A stretch of DNA of 64,000 nucleotides from Bog-159 sp050008575 (GTDB taxonomy: Bacteria; Acidobacteriota; Terriglobia; Bryobacterales; Bryobacteraceae). Position numbers and translations under genes: made by a program. The stretch lies in assembly GCA_050008575.1 (NCBI GenBank), contig JBEKMJ010000002.1, forward strand, positions 62,001 through 126,000, read 5' to 3'. Below are positions 51,268 to 59,850 of this stretch, in pieces. Under the pieces are notes generated by a model. The model did no database searches. It was not told the DNA's origin and saw only the letters and a program-made list of their open reading frames with translations. The first letter of the stretch is position 1, and each line of letters begins with the position of its first letter.

Positions 51268-52629
51268 TCACTTAGGGATGCGCGTGACAAGTTGGGGGCC
51301 CCCTTGCTTGAGGGAATGCCTGACGTTCACCAGACAGCCGATGCTCTCGGAGAGCAGCAGGAAGTCCTTCTGGCTGCGCTCGGCTGCGTCGGCTTCGGCC
51401 TTATAGCCTTCCGGTTTTGGCGGGGCGCTGCGAGCCGGATCGACGCCAACCGCCGTCAAATACGCGGACCTCCCGAAGCGGCGATAATGCACGCGATAGG
51501 TGGTGGCAACCGGTGTGGACGCATCCTCAAACACTGCCGACACCCGGCTGTTTCCGCCCTGCCACGTGGGCGGCAGACATTTGTCCAGTTCGAGCGTCTC
51601 GGTTTGCAGCGATCGCAAAACCGCCTCCCACGGGGGGCCCACAGACGGCCCGTTAGACGGCCAGAGCGTCTCCCCGTACTGGCCGGGTTCCCGTTGCCAG
51701 AAGTAGCCCGCGAATAAGAAGGGCGTTAGTTGTTCGGGGACAAAGTGCTCCAACGCTCCGGCCACATCATCAAACAAATTCTCGGGTTCCAGGAGAGAAA
51801 GGACCGAAACCACGAGCCATAGAAAGAGGACGGTGAGCAGCCAATCGAAGAGTAAGATGTAAATGCCGCCCAGGCCGTTCCAGAATGCTTCCCAAAAGCG
51901 GGCCATCCAGGGGCGCATAACGATCCCACGAGCCAGGGCATCGGCGCCTATTGTATTGGCCACCCATTGCGCGCCGCCACCCACCAGACAGTCGATCGGG
52001 GGAAACAGCTCCACGGGCAGGGTAAAAATGGAAAAGGCGAAAAGACATCGCAGGAAGACTTGCCAGCGGCGATGCTTCACCAAGCGCACGGATTTGTCTA
52101 AATCCTTGACGACCGTACCTAGACCCGGGACTCGATTGAGCCACAGAAGTGAATAGCTTTGGTATACGACCCAGTCCCAGACCGGCTTGACCTTGCGCAG
52201 CTTGTACAGGATCTCGCCATATTCCTTGGGGAAAAGACCTTTCAGATAACGCTCCGCCTTCCGCTGAACGACGGCGGCCGCGATTGCCAGCACAATGACA
52301 GTTACAAAGGTAAAGATCAGGAAGTCTCTGATCGCGCTAGCGAAGTCCGCCGTTCCGCACACTGGCTTTCCGGCTTTTTTGTCGACACCTAATATAAACA
52401 AGGCAAAGAATGAGACTCCGACTGCGCACTGAAGATAGAATGAGGTCCGCTCGAGTAACGCGGAGCGCGGATTCACGCGGCGTCTTACCCACCGGAAGAA
52501 TTCATCCGCGCCCTCGGGAGCCTTCCGCAGCACCAAGGCGAGCAGCCCGGGCGTAAACCACAGCACAAAGAAAATAAAGATCAGGTTACCCACTACGGCG
52601 ACTATCTGCGACGCTAAATCACTGCTCAT
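51268..52629 (-). CDS. Multi-pass membrane protein of unknown function
   Basis: This 453-residue protein has about six hydrophobic helices: residues about 8-32, 65-82, 95-118, 190-207, and a pair at about 250-285. The last 150 residues are a soluble domain (SLQTETLELDKCLPPTW, YRVHYRRFGRSAYLTAVGVDP). I do not recognise a family. It is the last gene of a four-gene minus-strand cluster behind two paralogous small proteins and a cation/proton antiporter, so it may be the effector or channel partner of that system. This is inference from position. Confidence 0.6.
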   Translation of the reverse strand: MSSDLASQIVAVVGNLIFIFFVLWFTPGLLALVLRKAPEGADEFFRWVRRRVNPRSALLERTSFYLQCAVGVSFFALFILGVDKKAGKPVCGTADFASAIRDFLIFTFVTVIVLAIAAAVVQRKAERYLKGLFPKEYGEILYKLRKVKPVWDWVVYQSYSLLWLNRVPGLGTVVKDLDKSVRLVKHRRWQVFLRCLFAFSIFTLPVELFPPIDCLVGGGAQWVANTIGADALARGIVMRPWMARFWEAFWNGLGGIYILLFDWLLTVLFLWLVVSVLSLLEPENLFDDVAGALEHFVPEQLTPFLFAGYFWQREPGQYGETLWPSNGPSVGPPWEAVLRSLQTETLELDKCLPPTWQGGNSRVSAVFEDASTPVATTYRVHYRRFGRSAYLTAVGVDPARSAPPKPEGYKAEADAAERSQKDFLLLSESIGCLVNVRHSLKQGGPQLVTRIPK

Positions 52630-52665
52630 CGATACGACTCCCTCAATCGGTTCACGAAGCCGGAT

Positions 52666-53124
52666 TCACGAGCCCTGGGTGGTGGACACGGCTTCGATCT
52701 GCGCAACCATACGGTACATGTCCCGCTCGCACTGGCCATTGTTTACCTCTTCCTGGTCGAGCGTCGCCCCGAATAAGACAGCGTGGCGGCCCAGGCGGGT
52801 GTAGTAGACGCCGCCCATGTCGAGGTCGAATACCACGCGCACATTCTCGCCCTGGCCCGCTCCGACGAAATCGTCGTCCAAGCCGGCCAGGGCCTTGTGA
52901 ACCTGCCGCAGAAGTTCTTCCCATCGCTCTTTTTGCTGGTCCGCGGTGCGGCCCTCGCAGGCAAAATTCTTCAGGAGTTTGCCCAGTTGCGGATGGAGGG
53001 CACGGCCCAGGATCTCCAAGCTATGTTCAGCCGGATCGATAATAACGGCGTAGGCCGCATAATCCAGCCCGTGTTCGTGCTCCGTTACGGTGTTATCGAG
53101 AATGTTTTGAATCAGACTCATCAT
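52666..53124 (-). CDS. Small soluble protein, paralogue A of the antiporter cluster
   Basis: This is 152 residues without signal or membrane segments. The segment VRVVFDLDMGGVYYTRLGRH plus AVLFGATLDQ near residues 95-125 matches in pattern VLDVEVGGIMYAAVGDYG and SVFAATLSQ of the next protein. The two also share the ADQQKERWEELLRQV / AEQQVELWDARIREV helix. They are thus paralogues encoded by overlapping genes (ATGA). The alpha/beta size recalls roadblock-like or other small regulatory domains, but I cannot assign a family. Confidence 0.65.
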   Translation of the reverse strand: MMSLIQNILDNTVTEHEHGLDYAAYAVIIDPAEHSLEILGRALHPQLGKLLKNFACEGRTADQQKERWEELLRQVHKALAGLDDDFVGAGQGENVRVVFDLDMGGVYYTRLGRHAVLFGATLDQEEVNNGQCERDMYRMVAQIEAVSTTQGS

Positions 53125-53621
53125 GTGGTCTCGCCATCGGGACAGGCTGGGCCTGGGCGGCTCAAGGCTATCAGAAGCTCTTCGGCGATTTTCACGAACT
53201 GCCCCTCGGCTTTTCCGGAGTTCATAGCCAACTGGCTGAGTGTGGCGGCAAAGACGCTGCCGTAATCTCCGACGGCCGCGTACATGATACCCCCGACTTC
53301 GACGTCCAGGACGAGCCGTTTCAAGTGTCTTCCGGGTGACTCAGCCGCGGCGGCATTTTCCAACTGTTGAAAAGACCGCTCGACTTCACGGATGCGCGCA
53401 TCCCACAATTCCACCTGCTGTTCCGCGGTGCGGTACTTGAGCCAGCCGTAGACCCACAACATCTTCTTAAGGGCGGGGAAGTTTTGGCCCTGCGGATACC
53501 CGGACGCGTAAGGCGTCTTGGACAGAAAAACGGCGTAGTGGAGGCCCGGCTTATCCGCATCTTGACCCAGGTTAAGTTGGATGATATCCGATAGCTCTTC
53601 TCCAGTCATAAGATGTCTCAC
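53121..53621 (-). CDS. Small soluble protein, paralogue B of the antiporter cluster
   Basis: This is 166 residues and overlaps paralogue A by four bases. The N-terminal half (ALKKMLWVYGWLKYRTAEQQ) and the central strand-turn-strand LVLDVEVGGIMYAAVGDYG parallel paralogue A. No enzyme motif, signal peptide or membrane helix is visible. It starts 34 bases after the antiporter stop, so the four genes are likely one transcript. The pair could form a heterodimer that regulates the transporter or the downstream membrane protein; this is speculative. Confidence 0.65.
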   Translation of the reverse strand: MRHLMTGEELSDIIQLNLGQDADKPGLHYAVFLSKTPYASGYPQGQNFPALKKMLWVYGWLKYRTAEQQVELWDARIREVERSFQQLENAAAAESPGRHLKRLVLDVEVGGIMYAAVGDYGSVFAATLSQLAMNSGKAEGQFVKIAEELLIALSRPGPACPDGETT

Positions 53622-53655
53622 CGTTTTCGGGGTTAGACCGGCGCGGTTAGCTGTC

Positions 53656-54816
53656 TTAGGGCAAAGCGCCTACGGGTTGATTCGGTCCCCTGGCCATCAG
53701 CCACTTCACCAGCACAATAAACAGGCCCGTGCAAATCAGGTTCAAAGCCAGCGATAGGGTGGCGACGGTGACAAACACGCCGGAAATACCGTAAGCGAGG
53801 GAAATAACCAGGACACCAGTGCCGACTTCCCCCCGCGGAAACATACTCACCGCCAGGGCCAGCCTCTCATTGCGGCCGGATTCACGGCGATAGCAAAGCG
53901 CAGGGAACATCTTCCCCAGGTTGCAGAGCAGCGTGAGGACGGCCACATGACAAGCGATTAAAGGTACCGACACCCTTCCGGCTCCGTCCGCGCCGACCAA
54001 CGGCATGGACGCACCCGCCAGCAACATGAAACACCCAGTGACGAAGCCCATCACCCGCTCCTCCACGGCTTGTCCGATATTACTTGAAGAGCGAGCCATC
54101 ATGCAACCGAGAACAAACGCCGGCAGCAGGACCTCCAAACGCAGCGGCGTTCGCGAGTCGATGGACCGTCCGAAGGAGGCTAAGCCTTCGCAGGAAACCG
54201 CCAGCGCCAGGGCGTAAGCCAGGCCCCAAGGCCAAGTGCGGGGCAGCCGGAGGCTATGGAGGTAGCGCCAGGCCACCCACAACAACAGGACGGTGGCCGC
54301 CAGAACGATGCCGAGCTGCCAGACCACGCCAACCATGACCATCTGGATGACGACGACGGCCAGAATCGTATCCACGTCGTCGAAGATGGCCAGCACGCGC
54401 GCCTTGCGGAACACCCACGTAGCGCTTAGTCCCGCGGCGGTCAACATGGAGAAGAGCACGCCGGCGGATGTGGGGGCGGCAAAGCGGCCCAGCAGCAACA
54501 TATGCTGCCAAAAAACAGAGTCGCGGCGCTGCGCCGGTTCGGCCATTACAAATACGAAGTACAGAGTGCAGAAGATCCAAGGCAGGCCCGCGGCCGTCAT
54601 CGCCACCAGGTAATCGTAGACGTATGCGCGGGGCCGCCCTTTGTCGACGTCGAATTCGTAGCCGACGCGGATCATGATGAACGCCAGCGCGGTCATGGTC
54701 GCGATGTGCAGAGGACAGTCCAGCCGCGCGAACAAAGGCCCGGCGGCTCTCGGAACAATCTGTGACAGGAGTAGCCCTAAAAGCAGCAGCAAGGAGAACA
54801 GCAGGACCTTGAACAT
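53656..54816 (-). CDS. Cation/proton antiporter (CPA2, Kef/NapA-like)
   Basis: This is 386 residues, nearly all in about 11-12 transmembrane helices starting at once with FKVLLFSLLLLLGLLLSQIV. Family-type features are APTSAGVLFSMLTAAGL and the paired Asp of AIFDDVDTILAVVV (near residue 146), the ion-binding DD of CPA2 antiporters. A later MFPRGEVGTGVLVISLAYG carries the conserved Arg and Glu. There is no C-terminal RCK/TrkA-N domain. It probably exchanges Na+ or K+ for H+. It heads the four-gene minus-strand cluster. Confidence 0.82.
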   Translation of the reverse strand: MFKVLLFSLLLLLGLLLSQIVPRAAGPLFARLDCPLHIATMTALAFIMIRVGYEFDVDKGRPRAYVYDYLVAMTAAGLPWIFCTLYFVFVMAEPAQRRDSVFWQHMLLLGRFAAPTSAGVLFSMLTAAGLSATWVFRKARVLAIFDDVDTILAVVVIQMVMVGVVWQLGIVLAATVLLLWVAWRYLHSLRLPRTWPWGLAYALALAVSCEGLASFGRSIDSRTPLRLEVLLPAFVLGCMMARSSSNIGQAVEERVMGFVTGCFMLLAGASMPLVGADGAGRVSVPLIACHVAVLTLLCNLGKMFPALCYRRESGRNERLALAVSMFPRGEVGTGVLVISLAYGISGVFVTVATLSLALNLICTGLFIVLVKWLMARGPNQPVGALP

Positions 54817-54897
54817 GCGGAGCCGGGAGTTCCTTTTTTCTCCCGATCGCCAACCAGTATAACCGGTCGGAAGGCGGGACTCGGGAGTCGGTAGTCA

Positions 54898-54928
54898 GAA
54901 GACGCAACGCGCACGCTGTTGCGTCTTC
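54898..54928 (-). terminator. Hairpin downstream of the NHL/TIGR03437 gene
   Basis: A perfect 11-bp stem GAAGACGCAAC / GTTGCGTCTTC with a nine-base loop lies between the stop of the 54961-57750 gene and the antiporter start. There is no long T run on the minus strand, so terminator function is likely but not certain. Confidence 0.5.
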
Positions 54929-54960
54929 CGACCTTTGTCTTCCGTTTCCCGACCTCTTTC

Positions 54961-57750
54961 CTACTTCACCCAGAAGGTGATGGGCGGGCTGGCTCCCGGC
55001 CCAGCTCCGATCTCGACGAAATTCTCACCCGAGACCGCGCCCACGGGCACATACACGTTGATCTGGCAAACACCCGCCGCCAGGCCCGGCGCCGGCCCGG
55101 CGTAAAACACGTTCATCGGCAAGGGCGCGGAGAATAGCGGGTTCATGCTGATGGTGAGCGCCACCGGATATACCTGCTTGGGATAGTTGGAAGTGGGTGT
55201 GATGGTGCCATCCACGCCGGCCGGGGTGGTCTGCCCCAAGCCGGTCCCGTACATCTGCACATACGAACCTACGGCAGTGGGATTCGATGGACTGTTTATC
55301 GTGCCATCGGCGTTCACGATGGCGTCGGGAAATATTCCCGGCGCGGTAGCGACCGAGCCGATAGCCGTGCTGGAAACCGTGCCGCCGGCCGCTTGGATAC
55401 GCACCGTGGAGAAGCCGTTGGCCGCGGCATAAGGCACGACGGCGTTGACTTGGCCGGCGGAGATATAGACCAGCGGCGCCGGCGTATCGTCGAAAAAGAC
55501 CTGGACATTGGCGCCCGGAATGGTGAGCTGGCCGTTGACGAGCTGCCATTCGTTCGGCGCCGCGGGTCCCAGATAGTGTCCATAGAAGGTGATCAGCTCG
55601 CCGGGCGCGACCGCACCCGTTTGAAAGCTGGCCGAATTCACCAACGACGAAAAGCTGGGCGGTCCGGGCAATGCGGGTGGGGTATCGGGAGTCACGGCGC
55701 GCACCACATAGGCGGATCCGTCGGAGACATAGAGCGTGGATCCGGATAGGGTAATTCCGGAAACCGAGCGAAGCTGGGCGTCAGTGGCCAGCCCGCCATC
55801 GCCGCTGTAACCGGTGGTGCCGTTGCCGACGACTGTCTGGATAATGCCGGTGGCCGCCGCGATTCTGCGAACGCAGTAGCAGGTAGGGTCACCGACATAG
55901 ACGTTGTTGGCGGCATCCACGGCGATGGCGGTCGGCTGGCACATTCCCGCCATGGTGGCGGGTCCGCCATCGCCGATGTAACCGCATCCGCCGATTCCGC
56001 CGGCGATCGAAACCGCGCCGGCCGACGAAATTTCAAGAAGGAAATAAGTGTTGACGCCGCCGATATAAATGTTCCCATTGGAATCCACAGCCACGCCCGC
56101 CACATTGCCGATGCCGGTGGAGGTCGCAGGTTGTCCCAGGCCGGTGAAGGCCGTCGACCCGTTGCCCGCGACGGTGCCGATCAAGCCGGTTGCAGGATCG
56201 ATTCGGCGCAGCCGTTTATTGCCGGAATCGGCGAACAGCACTCTGCCGGTGGTATCGATGGCCAGCGCGGAGACGTAACCGATCTTAGCCGCCGTGGCGG
56301 GACCGCCGTCCCCGGAGAAACCCACCACACCCGTGCCCGCGATGGTGGTTACCACGCCGCTCGGACTCAGGCTGAGGATCAGACCCGGTTCGCCGACGAT
56401 CAGGTCGCCGGCGGAATTGAACACCAGGCTGAGCGGGTTCAGTTTCGCCTGCAGCAAAGTAACTCCACTCGGCGCACTGGTTCCTCCTCCGGCGTATGTG
56501 GAAATGATATGAGTTGTTGCGTTGACTTCACGGATCACGTTGCCGTCGGCGATAAAGAGGTCGCCCACCGGGTCCACGGCCACGCCCAGCGGACCACTCA
56601 GCACGGCGCCGGCCGCCAGACCGCCGTCGCCATTCAGGGATGTGCCGGCGATGGTGGAGATGACGCCGCTGGCCGCGGTCACCAGGCGGACGCGGCGGTT
56701 CCCGCTATCGGCAATATACATGTCGCCCGCGCTATCGAGCGCCAAGGCCGCTGGCAAGTTGAGCTCCGCTTGCGTGGCGGGTCCTCCGTCGCCGGACAGG
56801 CCTTGCGTGCCGTTGCCTGCCACCGTAGCGATCACGCCGGACGCCGCGGTGATGCGCCGCACGCGGTTTCCGTCGATCACGGAGAGATTATTGTGGCTGT
56901 CGATAACGAGTTCGCCCAGCGCGGCGAAGGAAGCCTTCAGGGCGCTGCCTCCATCTCCGCTGTCCACCACCGCTCCGGTACCCGCAATGGTGCCGATGAT
57001 CCCGGTGGCGGCGATAATTTCCCGAATGCGGTAGTTGCCCGCATCGGCGATATATATGTTGCCGGATGAATCCGCCGCAATGCCCGATGGACGGATCAAA
57101 GTCGCCGCCGTCGCCGGGCCGCCGTCGCCGCCAAACACGGGACCGCCGTTGCCCGCGATGGTGGAGATCACGCCGGTCTGGGCATCGATCTTGCGCACAT
57201 ATCCAGCCAGTTCGACAATGTAAATATTGCCGGCCGGATCCAGGCAAATCTGTTGCGGCGTGTTCAGCAAGGCGGCGGATGCGGGTCCGCCGTCTCCGGT
57301 CGAGCCACTCTTTCCATCCTGCCCCGCGATGGTAGCGATGGCCGCCGATTGCACATTGAGCTGGCGAAGCATGAATGTATCCAGGAACAAAACGTTGCCG
57401 CTGGCGTTGATTGCCAGATTAGTGGGCGCGATGCGGACGGAAAGCGCCGGCCCGTCGGCGGGGCTCGATACCGTCGGCCCGCCTCCCGCCACCAGGGAAA
57501 CCAATTGGGTGGAATGATTCACCTGCAGGATGCGGCTGGCGTCGGCGATGTACAGGTTCCCCGAGGCATCCACGGCTACGCCGATCGGATTGGCGAGATA
57601 GGTTTGCAGCGCCGGCTCGTTGTTGACGAAGCCGCCGCCGGCCGCGGTCGATACGATTGCCTGTCCATACGCGGCGGCGGCACAGGTCAGGGCGCCGGCG
57701 GCGAGTAGAATGCGGATAATGTATGCGTGACGTGACGATAGGATAGTCAT
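54961..57750 (-). CDS. Secreted NHL-repeat protein with TIGR03437 C-terminal domain
   Basis: This 929-residue protein has a signal peptide (hydrophobic IIRILLAAGALTCAAAA). Residues about 30-680 contain more than ten NHL-type units (GVAVDASGNLYIADASRI, GIAADSSGNIYIADAGNYRI, ALAIDTTGRVLFADSGNKRL), alternating with IATVAGNGxxGxSGDGGPATxA connectors. Residues about 690-929 are the Solibacter TIGR03437 domain (NSASFQTGAVAPGELITFYG, VNAVVPYAAANGF, QINVYVPVGAVSGENFVEI, ending ITFWVK). It is probably an extracellular two-propeller protein; ligand unknown. Confidence 0.85.
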   Translation of the reverse strand: MTILSSRHAYIIRILLAAGALTCAAAAYGQAIVSTAAGGGFVNNEPALQTYLANPIGVAVDASGNLYIADASRILQVNHSTQLVSLVAGGGPTVSSPADGPALSVRIAPTNLAINASGNVLFLDTFMLRQLNVQSAAIATIAGQDGKSGSTGDGGPASAALLNTPQQICLDPAGNIYIVELAGYVRKIDAQTGVISTIAGNGGPVFGGDGGPATAATLIRPSGIAADSSGNIYIADAGNYRIREIIAATGIIGTIAGTGAVVDSGDGGSALKASFAALGELVIDSHNNLSVIDGNRVRRITAASGVIATVAGNGTQGLSGDGGPATQAELNLPAALALDSAGDMYIADSGNRRVRLVTAASGVISTIAGTSLNGDGGLAAGAVLSGPLGVAVDPVGDLFIADGNVIREVNATTHIISTYAGGGTSAPSGVTLLQAKLNPLSLVFNSAGDLIVGEPGLILSLSPSGVVTTIAGTGVVGFSGDGGPATAAKIGYVSALAIDTTGRVLFADSGNKRLRRIDPATGLIGTVAGNGSTAFTGLGQPATSTGIGNVAGVAVDSNGNIYIGGVNTYFLLEISSAGAVSIAGGIGGCGYIGDGGPATMAGMCQPTAIAVDAANNVYVGDPTCYCVRRIAAATGIIQTVVGNGTTGYSGDGGLATDAQLRSVSGITLSGSTLYVSDGSAYVVRAVTPDTPPALPGPPSFSSLVNSASFQTGAVAPGELITFYGHYLGPAAPNEWQLVNGQLTIPGANVQVFFDDTPAPLVYISAGQVNAVVPYAAANGFSTVRIQAAGGTVSSTAIGSVATAPGIFPDAIVNADGTINSPSNPTAVGSYVQMYGTGLGQTTPAGVDGTITPTSNYPKQVYPVALTISMNPLFSAPLPMNVFYAGPAPGLAAGVCQINVYVPVGAVSGENFVEIGAGPGASPPITFWVK

Positions 57751-58223
57751 ACTGTTCTCTCTATAGATCTAAGATAACCGAGGTTCGGCTTGGGTCTATG
57801 TGCTTTCACTCACAGTCCCAGCCCGCTGGACGCGGTGAACCAAACCACTTCGCGCCAAGAAGAGCTTTGCGGCGTGTGGCTTGCGGGCCGTGGCGGCCCG
57901 CAGGTTCGTGGGCAATCGAGCAATCGCCCTGCCAAAACCACGGGACGGGCGGGCTGTACGGTTTCATCGGCTTACAGCACGAACTTAGTCGGGTTCTCGC
58001 ACGACTGTACCCCGGCATGCCGATATCGTGAGTCAAATCGACCCATCGCCAACAGTGGCGTTATGTGGGGCAGGACTCCAGTCCTGCGCCGGTCCTCCAG
58101 GACCCGCTCCTCGCGTAGGTGCCCGCACAGGCCGGCGTGGACGCCGGCCGCAGGACTGGAGTCCTGCCCCACTTGTCGCGCACCCTGCCAGCGGCACTCG
58201 GGTACTTACGGTGGGACCGACAA
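57751..58223. other. Gap with a family A element; no gene seen
   Basis: No convincing coding sequence. 58064-58172 holds palindromes GCAGGACTCCAGTCCTGC, a GGCGTGGACGCC core and GCAGGACTGGAGTCCTGC, framed by GTGGGG and CCCCAC. The stretch 57780-58060 shows nothing recognisable. Confidence 0.5.
58064..58172. repeat. Palindromic GC-rich element, family A
   Basis: Its ends are mirror images (TGTGGGGCAGGACTCCAG at the left, CTGGAGTCCTGCCCCAC at the right), enclosing GGTCCTCCAGGACC and GGCCGGCGTGGACGCCGGCC-like hairpins. It abuts the GloVer remnant and may mark the breakpoint. Confidence 0.8.
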
Positions 58224-58399
58224 CTTGCAAGAAACAAGCCGGCGGCACGGAAACGGTGCTGCACACGTTCACCGGAGGAGAGGATGGGGGCGAGCCTTAC
58301 GCCGGTTTGATGCGGGACTCCGCGGGCAATCTCTACGGCACCACTTACGGTGGCGGCATCTCGACCAATGGAGTAGTTTTCAAGATCACACCGCCATGA
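58224..58399 (+). pseudogene. C-terminal fragment of a GloVer (TIGR03803) gene
   Basis: An in-frame segment reads GGTETVLHTFTGGEDGGEP, then GLMRDSAGNLYGTTYGGG and GVVFKITPP, followed by a stop. This is one and a half GloVer units with the normal family C-terminus (compare VVFKVTPP of the gene at 2910). The upstream part is missing and replaced by a family A palindrome, so it is a truncated remnant. Confidence 0.75.
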
Positions 58400-58429
58400 G
58401 CCAAAGTGGCCTTTGCCGGCTGCGGGGTA

Positions 58430-59824
58430 CTAAGCGAATATCCGCTGTTGCACTACGCCCGCGACATTCGTCAGGCGGAATGCGCGGCCGGCATAACGGA
58501 AAGTGAGTTGCTCGTGGTCGATACCCATCAATGCCAGCAGTGTGGCGTGGAGATCGTTGATGTGCATGCGGCCGTCCACGGCTTTCATGCCGAGTTCATC
58601 GGTTGCTCCGTAATTGAAGCCTTTCTTGACGCCCGCGCCGGTCAGGAACATGGAGTATCCGGTGATGTTATGATCGCGCCCATCGGCCCCCTGCGACGTG
58701 GATAATCGTCCGAACTCGGAGCCGAAGAGCACCAGCGTGTCGTCCAGCAGGCCGCGCTGCGCCAAGTCCGTCAGCAGCGCGGAGGTGGGCTGATCGATCC
58801 TCCGGCACTCCTCGATCAAGCCGTTGTGCAGGTTCGTGTGATGATCCCAGCCGGGCTGACGAATCTCCACGAATCGTACTCCAGCCTCGCTGAGCCTCCG
58901 GGCCATCAAACACTGGCGGGCGAACGACCCTTCCAGCCCCGGCTTGACTCCATAGGCATCCAGGACCTTCTGGGGCTCCTGGGAGATATCGAGTAGCGCC
59001 GGAACGCTGTCCTGCATTCGGAAAGCGAGCTCGTAGGACTTAATGACTCCGTCCACCGCATCGGGAGCGCCAGGGGTGGCGGCCAGATCGCGGTTCAAGT
59101 CTTGGATCAGGTTGAGCTGCTCGCGCTGGAGGTTCCGCGCCGTGGCCGCCTCGATGTTCGGCATGGCGCCTCGATCGCTGATGGCTGTCCCCTGATAGTA
59201 GGCCGGCAGGAAGGCGCTGCCATAATTCGCCGCGCCTCCGAAGGCGACAGGTGGATTGATGGTGACATAGCCCGGCAGGTCCTGATTCTCCGTGCCCAGG
59301 CCGTAGAGCAGCCAGGATCCCCAACTGGGGCGGGTTAAGGAGGCATTCGCGCTCCCAGTATGAAGTTGCACAACGGCCTGCGGATGGGCCGGCGTATCGG
59401 TGTACAGACCGCGCAGCCAGCAGAGTTCGTCGGCATGCCCGGCGATCGACGGCAGCAACTCCGAAAACCATGCGCCCGCGTTCCCATATTGCCGGAACCT
59501 GAATTTTGAAGCCGTGATCGTGCCGCCGCCGGGTCCGGACTTGCCATTCAGCCTTTCCATTTCCGGCTTATACTCGAAGGTATCCACAGAGGACATGGCC
59601 CCTTCCATGAACAGGAAGATGATGCGCTTGGCCCGGGCCGGGAGAGGCGGCCGCTTGGGCGCAAGCGGGTTCAGGGCGTTCAACTCGGCGGCGGAGGACT
59701 TCCGCGCTACCGATCCGAGGAGCCCAGCGAGCGCCAGGCGGCCAAACCCGGCGCCCGCCGCCGACAGTAGGCCGCGGCGCGTTGTGGTGAAAGGCCGGCT
59801 CTCATAAACATCCGATTTTTCCAT
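58430..59824 (-). CDS. DUF1501 protein, Tat-exported sulfatase-like
   Basis: This 464-residue protein has a twin-arginine leader (TTRRGLLSAAGAGFGRLALAG). DUF1501 landmarks are RIIFLFMEGAMSSVDTFEYKP, AHPQAVVQLHTGS, PSWGSWLLYGLGTENQDLPG, WDHHTNLHNG and DDTLVLFGSEFGRLSTSQG. The family belongs to the alkaline phosphatase/sulfatase superfamily and is nearly always paired with a DUF1549/DUF1553 protein, as here (26 bases upstream). Proposed roles concern degradation of sulfated or complex polysaccharides, not demonstrated. It is intact and full length. Confidence 0.9.
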   Translation of the reverse strand: MEKSDVYESRPFTTTRRGLLSAAGAGFGRLALAGLLGSVARKSSAAELNALNPLAPKRPPLPARAKRIIFLFMEGAMSSVDTFEYKPEMERLNGKSGPGGGTITASKFRFRQYGNAGAWFSELLPSIAGHADELCWLRGLYTDTPAHPQAVVQLHTGSANASLTRPSWGSWLLYGLGTENQDLPGYVTINPPVAFGGAANYGSAFLPAYYQGTAISDRGAMPNIEAATARNLQREQLNLIQDLNRDLAATPGAPDAVDGVIKSYELAFRMQDSVPALLDISQEPQKVLDAYGVKPGLEGSFARQCLMARRLSEAGVRFVEIRQPGWDHHTNLHNGLIEECRRIDQPTSALLTDLAQRGLLDDTLVLFGSEFGRLSTSQGADGRDHNITGYSMFLTGAGVKKGFNYGATDELGMKAVDGRMHINDLHATLLALMGIDHEQLTFRYAGRAFRLTNVAGVVQQRIFA

Positions 59825-59850
59825 GATCGTTTTCTCCTAAACCGTGCGTT

